From IMG/VR virus record IMGVR_UViG_3300020219_000074, positions 1 to 21,774 of that record: 21,774 nt of DNA; one strand, 5' to 3'. Under the pieces are notes generated by a model, which made no database searches, was not told the origin of the DNA, and worked only from the letters and a program-made list of their open reading frames with translations. Shown piece after piece: positions 6,788-14,125 of this stretch (position 1 is its first letter; the number at the start of each line of letters is the position of its first letter). The translations under genes and the position numbers were made by a program. This DNA comes from a virus.

Positions 6788-8940
6788 TGGGGCTCCTCCA
6801 GGAAGATTGGGAGGGCTGCATCCTGTAGGCGAGATGTCAGCGAGATCGAGCGAACGATGTCAGGACGCTCCTGCATTTCGCGGATGTCGAGCACTTCAGC
6901 TGTCTCTGATGTTCCGAGCTTCACGTTGTCGTGGCCTGCTGCACGGTACGCCTGGAGGTATCCAACGATCTGAGCTGCACGTCGGATGCGTCCGATCCTA
7001 GCATCCAGAAGGACCCAGGAAGAAGCGAATGCAGCCATCACAGAGCCTACCACGGAAGAGCTCCGTGCAAGTCCTGTGCGTACCTCGATCGACGACTGAA
7101 GCATACAAGCGGCCTGGATCTGCTGCAAGTCCTTCGTTCGGAACCCGAGTAGAAGCTGGTCGACCTGGTGAAGTTCCCGAGCGTTCAGGACCTCTGAGAG
7201 CAGCACTGGAGCGGGCTTCTTGAGCTCGGTGTATGCCTTCGAGATACCGGAACGCCATTCCGTTCGAATGTCGTCCTCGATCATGTTCCCGATGTCGCGG
7301 AGGGCCTGTGTGAAGGCCGGCCGGACGTCCTTCCCGTCCTGCACGTACTGGATCACGGCCTCGGAACACCTATTCCAGATGGTCCTGACCTGGGCTTCCG
7401 AGTCGTTCGCCGGGAGCCTGGGGGCGGTCATGGCCTTACCGTGCTGGTTCGCGGGCCTGGTCTTGTTCCCCAGCATGCCACCCACACCAGCTGCGGACGA
7501 CCCGGTACCTGGCTTCTTGGCGGCGGCAGCCTTGATTGCGGCCTGGGCCTTCGCGAGCGGGATGAGCCACTCGTTCAGGTACAGCCCACCCTCCTCCTCG
7601 GGTGTGAGATCGTCGAGGTGGAGGTAGTCCCGGCGGAACTCGTCCCTCGTGATGCCACCCTGGACGTAGAGCTGCAGGCCGTGGTTCTGCTCCGCGCGCT
7701 CCGCTTCGTCATCGATGGCGGGGAACAGGAAATGGACCCGGTTGTAGTCACTGAGGTTGTAGCCACCCTCCATGACGAGGTGGTCGAAGAAGCGCTCAGT
7801 CACGAAGTCGGAGATGAGCGACTGGATCTCGGTGCACGAGTCCACCAGGATCTGCGAAAGGGTCGTCGCGGTACCACGGTTCGCCGTGTCTCCGCGGCCA
7901 AGGTCCATCATCGAGAGACGGAGGCCAGCAATCACGCGCAGTTCGTAGTGATCGATGAAGGGCTGCAGATCAAGGGCCTCGCCCTCAGCACCGATGATCT
8001 TCACCTCGTGACGCTCAGACGTGACCACGAAGCCTTCCTGCGCGAGCTGCTCCGCATACTGCGCAGCGATCAGGACCTCTGCAACCTGCTGACCGGTGGC
8101 GTGATCCGTGACCTTACCGGCGGGAATCTTCTCCGATCCGACCTTCCAGTGCATCATCGGGAACGCGTACTTGTGAGCGATGTGCTCCGTCACCATCTCG
8201 AGCTTGCGCAGGGCGCGGATATCCTCGAGAGCAGGGATGACGAAAGGCGTTCCAAATGCATGCCCTGACTTCTTCCGCCAGGGAATGTGAACTACGTCGT
8301 GGTGCGGCCACTGCCGCTCCTTGTAGCCCTTCACACGCTGGATGAAGAGTGCCGGGCGACCAGACTTCGTCTGCTTGATCGTGACCGTAGAGGGGTCAGC
8401 GATCGAGACGCCGGCGATCGGATCCCTCTCGCGGCCCCACATACGGGTCCGGACTCCGGAGGATCTCTCGGAGTCCCGGTAGAAGACTATGTAACCGTTC
8501 GATGTCGCGACAATGTTCCTGACGAGCTCGCGAACCATGTCGACGAACGGCTGGTCAGAGATCAGGGCGATCTCGCGAAGCCGGCGCTTCACGTAGGCCA
8601 CGGTCTCAGGGTCTCGCCCCTTCACGAGGAACCCCTGCTTCATGATCAGCTCGACGTGGCGGTCGATCGCAACGGCGAAGTAGGACTCGATGTCCTGGAG
8701 CCGGATGACCTCGGCGAGGTCGTACATCGGCTTGACCTCTGTCGTGTCCTGCTCATAGATCCCCGAGCGGGAGACGGAGCTCTCCGTACCGGGGTACTTG
8801 AGGGTCCGCTCAGGAGGCCGGCGCTTCGTCTTGACGATTTGCTCTACGGCCGACGGAGGCGGGGCCTCGCGCTGGATCGCGAGCTTGAGGTCTTCCAGGG
8901 CAGCACGTACGAAAGCGATGTCACCCTTACGAGCCATCAT
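6784..8940 (-). CDS. Portal protein with an extra C-terminal domain
   Basis: This 718-residue protein would form the dodecameric portal through which DNA enters and leaves the capsid. Residues 70-465 have portal-family texture: Y-F-A-V-A-I-D-R-H-V-E near 87-97, S-N-G-Y-I-V-F-Y-R near 147-155, D-V-V-H-I-P-W near 215-221, then a helical stem (235-265), and E-L-R-V-I-A-G-L near 333-340 followed by SQILVDSCTEIQSLI. A Gly/Pro/Asn linker (476-503) leads to about 210 more helical residues (510-718), which make the protein longer than a typical 450-550-residue portal. I do not recognise that tail; it lacks obvious MuF/gpF signatures. ATG 8940 overlaps the upstream stop (ATGA) and is at once followed by a second ATG; AAGG and GAGG lie just upstream. 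Position between terminase and protease fits the standard head order. Confidence 0.9.
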   Translation of the reverse strand: MMARKGDIAFVRAALEDLKLAIQREAPPPSAVEQIVKTKRRPPERTLKYPGTESSVSRSGIYEQDTTEVKPMYDLAEVIRLQDIESYFAVAIDRHVELIMKQGFLVKGRDPETVAYVKRRLREIALISDQPFVDMVRELVRNIVATSNGYIVFYRDSERSSGVRTRMWGRERDPIAGVSIADPSTVTIKQTKSGRPALFIQRVKGYKERQWPHHDVVHIPWRKKSGHAFGTPFVIPALEDIRALRKLEMVTEHIAHKYAFPMMHWKVGSEKIPAGKVTDHATGQQVAEVLIAAQYAEQLAQEGFVVTSERHEVKIIGAEGEALDLQPFIDHYELRVIAGLRLSMMDLGRGDTANRGTATTLSQILVDSCTEIQSLISDFVTERFFDHLVMEGGYNLSDYNRVHFLFPAIDDEAERAEQNHGLQLYVQGGITRDEFRRDYLHLDDLTPEEEGGLYLNEWLIPLAKAQAAIKAAAAKKPGTGSSAAGVGGMLGNKTRPANQHGKAMTAPRLPANDSEAQVRTIWNRCSEAVIQYVQDGKDVRPAFTQALRDIGNMIEDDIRTEWRSGISKAYTELKKPAPVLLSEVLNARELHQVDQLLLGFRTKDLQQIQAACMLQSSIEVRTGLARSSSVVGSVMAAFASSWVLLDARIGRIRRAAQIVGYLQAYRAAGHDNVKLGTSETAEVLDIREMQERPDIVRSISLTSRLQDAALPIFLEEPQ

Positions 8941-10856
8941 GCCCTCGCCTTGGCGATCGAGTCGAGAAGTTCATCGGGGAGGATACCGCGACAGATGTCT
9001 CTGAAGTTCTTTGCCGGGACCGCGTCACCCGGCCCAGAAATGGTACCAACAGGAGGGATCGAACGCGAACCCTCAGCGCGGAGGACCGGATTTGGGTTCC
9101 GGAAGAACTTCTCGATGACCTCCGGCGGGAGCTGGAGGGGCTTGGGAACCCCATCGTAGACCGTGGGGTCGTCCCCCGGGTTCGGGTCGTTCCCGGTACC
9201 GTCCCCACCGGGGGCATCGTCGGTCGCACAGGCCTCGATCGCCGAGATCAGCCTGTCCAGGATCGAGATGATGGCCTGGAGCCGGCGGGCGTCATACATG
9301 GTGCCCCACCGCCTGTAGACCCCGTCGTGGAGGTCGTAGGCCCTACCGGTGAACTCCCGGACCAGGTGGAAGAGCCTATCCTGGAGCTTACCGATGGCTC
9401 CTACCACATTGACCAGAAGGTCCTCGATCAGGGGGCATGCGAAGAGGTCATCCCAGGTCTGGCTGTCGGTTCCTCCCACCCATCCGATCACGTCGTTCCC
9501 GACCTTGTCGAAGTAGCGCTCGACGAAGGTGATCAGCTCCTGCTGCAGTGCGGAGACGACGATATCCAGGACGTTCATCGGCGTCGCCAGTGTCAGCGAG
9601 ACACCCTTGTTGATCAGGTTCTGGGCGACGGCGAGGACAGACCTGAGCCTTCTCAGGCGGGCGATGTCTTCCTTACCGAGGAACCTACCGATGCAACAGA
9701 GGACGTCGAGCGTGAACCCCGACGTGAGTACGCCGGCGATCGAGGAGAGGCTTCGGTCGATCCCGGCGATCTGGTTCACGATCGCGTCGAAGTGATTCTG
9801 CGACATCGCGATCTCTGCAGGATTCACCTGGGCAACAGTGGCCCGCGGACCAACACCGAGGATTCCCGAGACACCTAGACTGGGGAGAGGTGTCGTGTGC
9901 TGACTCTCGGAAGTGAAGTCGAGGAGAGCCGAGTACTCCTTGGAGTACTGATGAGCGTGGTAGTACGTGATGATCGAGGTTTCGCGGATGATCCTCAGAT
10001 CTCGGTACGCGAGCCAATCCTCATAGCCAGTGGGGTGATTTGCGACATAGGTGTCGCAGTAGTCGATGATGGCCTGCGGATCCGAGGCGCCGATAACATC
10101 GACGAGTTCCCTGTGTAGGTCCGTCTTCGTAAGCCTGCGTGCCCGGTTGATGATGTCGATCGGCGGGACGCCAAGGGCATCCGCGGGCTGCTGCACCGCG
10201 AACATCACGTGGTCTTCCTGAAGTCCGAGGATCAACATCATCGCGGCGATGGCAATAGCCTGGCGCATCTGGATAGGACCGGTCTCTGTTCCGGGCGGCT
10301 CCTTTGCTGCAGTGCACTCCTGGTGCTCTGCGCTGGAGAAGTTCCCCAAGAGCTGATTCAGCAGCATCCAGAGGGCGAACTGTTCGAGACCAAGGAGGAA
10401 CTCGTCCCATGAGGAGAGCCCCTTACCTCCGGTCTTCATGAACCGCTTGATCCTCACGCCGTCGGAGAGAACGTCTCCCGTGAGTTCCCCGACGATCTCG
10501 AACTTCATCTTGCGCGCAAGCTTCACGCGCAAGTCGAGCATGTCCTTGTACATGTCGAAGGAGATCTGGTCTCCTGTAGACCCTTCGTATCTGCGCCGGA
10601 GCGCCTGCCTCACGTTCGTCGCGTCTCTATCCACAGGGATGAACAGCTTCTTCGCCCTGGGTTCCACGGAGCGGATGAGGGCCGTTGCCCGGTTGATCTG
10701 GTAGCCGAGGGCGTCGAAGGCGTCCGTGACCTGCTGCTGCGTGACAATCCCCTCGGGCGGGGCGGAGTCCGCAGGCCTCTGGCTCAGCGGGAGCTCCCGA
10801 AGCTGGCGTTCAGGCTTGGGCTCTGAGGGGCCCGCGTAGAAGGCGTCGTTTGTCAC
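8937..10856 (-). CDS. Large unknown protein between terminase and portal
   Basis: This 639-residue protein is not recognised. It looks mostly alpha-helical, with hydrophobic helices near 155-171 and 197-211, a C-C pair at 387-388, further helical runs at 395-450 and 480-545, an acidic Gly/Asp/Asn/Pro linker at 545-566, and a short C-terminal helical section. The N-terminal 35 residues are Pro-rich and likely disordered. It starts at GTG 10856, overlapping the terminase stop as GTGA, and ends overlapping the portal start as ATGA, so it is translated with both and is probably a structural or packaging partner, for instance a portal- or core-associated protein (inference). The hydrophobic helices are amphipathic rather than clear membrane spans. 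No nuclease, ATPase or lysozyme motif was found. Confidence 0.8.
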   Translation of the reverse strand: MTNDAFYAGPSEPKPERQLRELPLSQRPADSAPPEGIVTQQQVTDAFDALGYQINRATALIRSVEPRAKKLFIPVDRDATNVRQALRRRYEGSTGDQISFDMYKDMLDLRVKLARKMKFEIVGELTGDVLSDGVRIKRFMKTGGKGLSSWDEFLLGLEQFALWMLLNQLLGNFSSAEHQECTAAKEPPGTETGPIQMRQAIAIAAMMLILGLQEDHVMFAVQQPADALGVPPIDIINRARRLTKTDLHRELVDVIGASDPQAIIDYCDTYVANHPTGYEDWLAYRDLRIIRETSIITYYHAHQYSKEYSALLDFTSESQHTTPLPSLGVSGILGVGPRATVAQVNPAEIAMSQNHFDAIVNQIAGIDRSLSSIAGVLTSGFTLDVLCCIGRFLGKEDIARLRRLRSVLAVAQNLINKGVSLTLATPMNVLDIVVSALQQELITFVERYFDKVGNDVIGWVGGTDSQTWDDLFACPLIEDLLVNVVGAIGKLQDRLFHLVREFTGRAYDLHDGVYRRWGTMYDARRLQAIISILDRLISAIEACATDDAPGGDGTGNDPNPGDDPTVYDGVPKPLQLPPEVIEKFFRNPNPVLRAEGSRSIPPVGTISGPGDAVPAKNFRDICRGILPDELLDSIAKARA

Positions 10857-12955
10857 GGGATCGTCCGCCTGGCCGGTGCAAACCTGGGGGAGTGGTAGGG
10901 GAGCCGGCCGGCCGGCTTCTTGCCATTCATGATGTCCATGAAGTCGCTGACACTACCAGTGAAGATCCCGATGTCTTCTCTTCCCCGGGTGTCGACCGTC
11001 CTGGCCGGCATGGTTGACTGATGGAGCTTGTTCAAGGCGGCCATGTTCTGCTGCTGGGTCGCCTGGTCGCCCTCCGTCAGGCCGCTCGGCTTCGGGGTCC
11101 CAAGCGGGGTCGGGCTGTAGTGGATGGATCCGTCGACGTTCTGCTCGCTGATCTCCGAGAAGCGCAGCGCCATCCCGAGGACCGCGAAGCAGAGCGCCAT
11201 GAGCGTGTGCTCGTACCCCTGCGAGTACCGGGGCTGACCCATTGGCGAGTACTTCTCCACCCGGAACTCGCGCATCTGCTGCACGAGACCGATGTTGAGG
11301 AAGGGGATCTCGCTCTCGACGAGCGGCGTGTACGTGTTCTCTTCCTCGGGGAAGAAGATCTTATTTGCATCCACCCAGGACGCGAGGAGGTCGACCATGA
11401 AGGGCTTCGCGGCCTTCTTGATCTCGACTCCGGGATTCCTAGGGTCCTTGAGAACCACGGTCTGGTTGCCGTGGATGGCATGCAGGCGCTCGGTGAACCT
11501 GAGGTTCAGCTCAGGGTGATTGATGTCTTCACGGTACAGGTTTTCGACCTGCACCTCACCGTAGCCCTGGTCGACATAGATGAAGTCAGGCCGCCACTTT
11601 GCGTCCAGTTGCAGTAGTGTCTGGATCGTCTCGTGGTGCAGGAACTCCTGCCGGCGTACGATGATCTTATCCATGACCCGGTAGAAGACGTCCTGCTTGC
11701 CGTCGCCGATCTCCTTGAAGCCACGCTCCAGGACGATCATGTGCGTCCCAGTGATCTTGTTCCAGTCGACACCCAGGACGTACTTGAAGTGGGGAACCCG
11801 CTTCATGCTCGAGTATTCATAATCTCGTACGGACTGGTCGAGCTTCTTCTGGTTGAAGACCCCCTCGGTCGGAGTACCGAACTCCGCCAGGAACTCCCTC
11901 ATGAAGCCACCAGGCGAATAGAGGGCCTTGAACTGCCTCTCTGCGATGTCCGACCACCGCGGGCTCTCCGCAGAGATGTAGTGGAACTCCTTGAACCGCA
12001 TCTTCTTGTCGGTACAGAGCTTCCAGAACTTCGTGCGCGCGCCTGTGGGCGTCGTGCTCATCCAGACCGTGGTGTCCTTCTGTGAAGCCATGACACCGAG
12101 GATCGTCTCGATATCCTCGTCGGCCATGAAGTCCGTCTCGTCGAAGTACAGCTTCTCGGCGCCCTGCGAACGGATCTTGTCCGATCGGGCGCCCGTCTTC
12201 TTACCAGACGAGAAACCACGGCAGACGGCACCGTTGTGGAACTCGATCTCCCACGGCGACTTAGAGTTGCGCTTCAGGGCGGCACGGAGCTTCGGCGATC
12301 GGTTGATGAATATCATCAAGTCGTCGAAGAGCTTCTTCACCTGCACCTCGTAAGGGCAGACGATCAGAATCTCGTACCGGTCCTTGTCCTTCCCGTCCTT
12401 CGTAAACATCGAGAAGAGAACCTCTACCTCGAGGTCTGTCGACTTTCCGATACGGCGCCCGCCGCGGACTGCCTTCCACTGGGCAGTGCAGAGAAGCATC
12501 TCCTGCTGGTACCAGTCGAGATGTAGTCCGAGCTCCACCCTTGCCCACTCGATCGGGCTCATGGAGACGAGGAAGTAGTCACGGTCTGCAGCTGTGTCGG
12601 GGATCAGGCCCGCCTGTACGTACTCTTCGACCTTCTCGGGCGGGTACTCCTTGAGGATGTCCGATCTGTCGCCCTTGCAGATGATCGGCCAGCCGTTGTC
12701 CTTGTAGTCGGCAGGCTTGAAGATGTTCTTCTGTGCGAGGCTGATGTAGTACTTCTGGCAACGCGTGCAGAAGTGCTCTGCGGGACCAGTGACAGTGTCT
12801 GGGCCCCCAGGGATCGCAGAGGGCGTACGTGTCCCGAACGGCATGTACCCCCGGGCCTCGTAGTCGAGCTCGGGATAGTACTTCTGCTCTGACAGGATCT
12901 CGGGGAGGTCCCGCGGGTCCATAGTGCCAGGAAGATTGGCCTTCAGTTCGTTCAT
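10853..12955 (-). CDS. terL: Terminase large subunit (ATPase-nuclease)
   Basis: This 700-residue protein drives ATP-dependent packaging and cuts the genome concatemer. Walker A is GGRRIGKST (165-173), Walker B is K-L-Y-F-D-E-T-D (268-275, D272/E273), and the coupling motif is M-S-T-T (299-302). The nuclease domain shows V-L-G-V-D-W (D397) and I-Y-V-D-Q-G-Y-G (D462). The third acidic position is less clear, probably around Y-E-H-T-L-M-A-L (581-588). An N-terminal extension of about 130 residues holds C63, C66 and C93, which may bind zinc. The last 90 residues are Gln/Pro/Ser-rich. Start ATG 12955 overlaps the preceding stop as ATGA with only weak GGA upstream, so translation is likely coupled. 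No recognised small terminase subunit is seen in the window. Confidence 0.97.
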   Translation of the reverse strand: MNELKANLPGTMDPRDLPEILSEQKYYPELDYEARGYMPFGTRTPSAIPGGPDTVTGPAEHFCTRCQKYYISLAQKNIFKPADYKDNGWPIICKGDRSDILKEYPPEKVEEYVQAGLIPDTAADRDYFLVSMSPIEWARVELGLHLDWYQQEMLLCTAQWKAVRGGRRIGKSTDLEVEVLFSMFTKDGKDKDRYEILIVCPYEVQVKKLFDDLMIFINRSPKLRAALKRNSKSPWEIEFHNGAVCRGFSSGKKTGARSDKIRSQGAEKLYFDETDFMADEDIETILGVMASQKDTTVWMSTTPTGARTKFWKLCTDKKMRFKEFHYISAESPRWSDIAERQFKALYSPGGFMREFLAEFGTPTEGVFNQKKLDQSVRDYEYSSMKRVPHFKYVLGVDWNKITGTHMIVLERGFKEIGDGKQDVFYRVMDKIIVRRQEFLHHETIQTLLQLDAKWRPDFIYVDQGYGEVQVENLYREDINHPELNLRFTERLHAIHGNQTVVLKDPRNPGVEIKKAAKPFMVDLLASWVDANKIFFPEEENTYTPLVESEIPFLNIGLVQQMREFRVEKYSPMGQPRYSQGYEHTLMALCFAVLGMALRFSEISEQNVDGSIHYSPTPLGTPKPSGLTEGDQATQQQNMAALNKLHQSTMPARTVDTRGREDIGIFTGSVSDFMDIMNGKKPAGRLPYHSPRFAPARRTIP

Positions 12956-13578
12956 CGTTCCATGTGGACGAAGGAGGCTTCGTTCCCGAGCGCTGCACGT
13001 GTCGAGAGCTGCGTGTTGTGAATGGCCTGGATCGCGCGCTGGCGCTGAGTCTGTGCATACCTGGTATCGACGAAGGCCCCACCGGTCTCGAGCTCTCGAC
13101 GACTGTTCGTGGTCTTCTTGGGCTCGTAGTTGAGGATTGCATCACCAAGCATCCCACCGAGCGCACCGCCCATCTCTACGGCAGCGTACATCATGCCGAA
13201 CCGTGAGAAGCCCGCGCCGAGCCTCCCGATACCGATGCGGTGTGCGGCCTTCCTACCAAAGGCGGCCTCGATCGTGGGCCCGCCACCACGTTGCATGAAC
13301 CCCTTGTTTGACACCCCGCGGACCCAGTTGCCGAAATGCCCCGCAGACGTACCACCGGTAAGCGCACGTACGTCGTTCAGCATCGCGAGATGACCGCAGC
13401 CCCCGGTCGTCACGGACTTGAGCATCTGTGACTTGTTCAGCATCCGGGGAATGAGGAAAAACTCCGCGGCCGCGGTCAGACCAATCCCGGTCCCGCTCAT
13501 GAAGAACGAGCTCAGGTCGGGGAGGAACTGCGAGTGGTGGCTCGGCTGCTGTTCGTAGATGTCGTAGGGACCGGGCAT
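12952..13578 (-). CDS. Hydrophobic Gly/Ala-rich protein upstream of terminase
   Basis: This 208-residue protein has no recognised family. Two Gly/Ala-rich hydrophobic stretches, near residues 24-45 and 118-147, could insert in a membrane or line a channel. The segment between is basic and Gly-rich, and the last 50 residues are polar and helical. The N terminus (G-P-Y-D-I-Y-E-Q-Q, residues 3-11) resembles G-Y-D-N-Y-V-G-Q-Q in the dual-nuclease protein at 15712-18177. With the 175- and 352-residue proteins it forms a group of similar composition placed before the terminase, so I suggest a virion or ejected protein (inference). ATG 13578 has AGGTGA 4 bases upstream, and its stop overlaps the terminase start. 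Confidence 0.8.
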   Translation of the reverse strand: MPGPYDIYEQQPSHHSQFLPDLSSFFMSGTGIGLTAAAEFFLIPRMLNKSQMLKSVTTGGCGHLAMLNDVRALTGGTSAGHFGNWVRGVSNKGFMQRGGGPTIEAAFGRKAAHRIGIGRLGAGFSRFGMMYAAVEMGGALGGMLGDAILNYEPKKTTNSRRELETGGAFVDTRYAQTQRQRAIQAIHNTQLSTRAALGNEASFVHMER

Positions 13579-13582
13579 GGTG

Positions 13583-13792
13583 TCACCTGCTGGGCTTGAC
13601 GTAGAGGGTGAACCCGTGGGCGGCGGTCTGTCCGGCGGGCACTATCTTCACACAGCGTACCTCAACAGTACCGTTCACGAACGTCCTCTTCTGCGTCGGC
13701 GCCGCGCAGAAGGGGCACTTCTCCGGAATCGTGTGCGAAGCACGTGCTTCAGCATCCGGGCTTTCGCGAACTTCTCCTTCTTGCAGGACCAT
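13583..13792 (-). CDS. Small Cys-containing protein, possible zinc ribbon remnant
   Basis: This 69-residue frame has C-P-F-C at 26-29 and a single Cys in V-R-C-V near residue 47, a partial zinc-ribbon pattern (three cysteines, not four). Its middle and end (T-F-V-N-G-T-V-E-V-R-C, then F-T-L-Y-V-K-P) have natural protein composition, while the HNH frame that overlaps it over 13675-13792 turns into poly-Arg there, so I believe this frame is the genuine one in the overlap. ATG 13792 is the first start after an in-frame TAG; AGGAG is 12 bases upstream, rather far. Its TGA ends 4 bases before the next start, within that gene's ribosome site. Function unknown. Confidence 0.6.
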   Translation of the reverse strand: MVLQEGEVRESPDAEARASHTIPEKCPFCAAPTQKRTFVNGTVEVRCVKIVPAGQTAAHGFTLYVKPSR

Positions 13793-14076
13793 GACTTTTT
13801 CTGGCTCCTAAGTAGCCGCTGAAAGAAGAGGACGAACCTCTCTTCCTTGCCGGTTACGTGTTTGTGATGCTCTGTACAGAGAGTGATCCCGTTGTTGACC
13901 CTAAGCCTGAGTTCGGGGTCGTTCTTCCAGGTCCGTATATGATGGGCTTCGATCTTTCTAAAGGGGAATGTGCGGACTCCGAGACCGCACCCAGGCCATT
14001 GGCAGCGCCACTCGTCACGTGCGTAGACGACCTTTCGCCAGGCGATCAGCTCTGGCGTTTGCTTTCGCCACCCCAC
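13675..14076 (-). CDS. HNH endonuclease, 5' end disrupted
   Basis: The frame codes an HNH nuclease core: R-C-Q-W-P-G-C (C25, C30), then K-I-E-A-H-H-I (H45/H46), N-N-G-I-T-L-C-T-E-H-H (N62, C67, H70). The two Cys pairs hold structural zinc and the beta-beta-alpha core nicks or cuts DNA. HNH proteins encoded beside terminase genes are known partners in DNA packaging and cos cleavage (HK97 gp74 is the studied case), so a packaging role is more likely than a homing role here. The annotated GTG at 14076 has no ribosome site. A strong one serves ATG 14125, in another frame, and one base removed from the GGGG at 14071-14074 would join that start to the HNH frame. The C-terminal 35-40 residues, Lys/Arg-rich, overlap the next gene. 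Confidence 0.8.
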   Translation of the reverse strand: MGWRKQTPELIAWRKVVYARDEWRCQWPGCGLGVRTFPFRKIEAHHIRTWKNDPELRLRVNNGITLCTEHHKHVTGKEERFVLFFQRLLRSQKKSWSCKKEKFAKARMLKHVLRTRFRRSAPSARRRRRRGRS

Positions 14077-14125
14077 TGGCAGCTGGCTTGGGCTTAGGCT
14101 TGGGCTTGGACTTCTTGCGCTTCAT
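14015..14125 (-). CDS. 36-codon Lys/Pro-rich ORF, probable true N terminus of the HNH gene
   Basis: ATG 14125 overlaps the TAA of the 352-residue gene and is served by AAGGAGG at a spacing of 8, one of the best ribosome sites in the window. In its own frame it yields MKRKKSKPKPKPKPAASG and then 18 unremarkable residues before TGA at 14015. If the GGGG at 14071-14074 had one base fewer, or the ribosome shifted +1 there, the reading would pass straight into G-W-R-K-Q-T-P-E-L and the HNH core, giving a basic DNA-binding N terminus. It is therefore either a frameshifted gene start, a leader peptide, or a sequence error. Confidence 0.55.
   Translation of the reverse strand: MKRKKSKPKPKPKPAASGVAKANARADRLAKGRLRT

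Noticed and set aside
6784-7430. Portal C-terminal region as a MuF/gpF head-morphogenesis or toxin domain.
   Set aside because: No MuF-type conserved motif and no toxin active-site pattern could be identified by eye.
12579-13166. Minus-strand 195-residue frame across the terminase start.
   Set aside because: It is out of frame with both the terminase and the 208-residue gene, and its composition (Ser/Arg/Pro) is that of a shadow frame.
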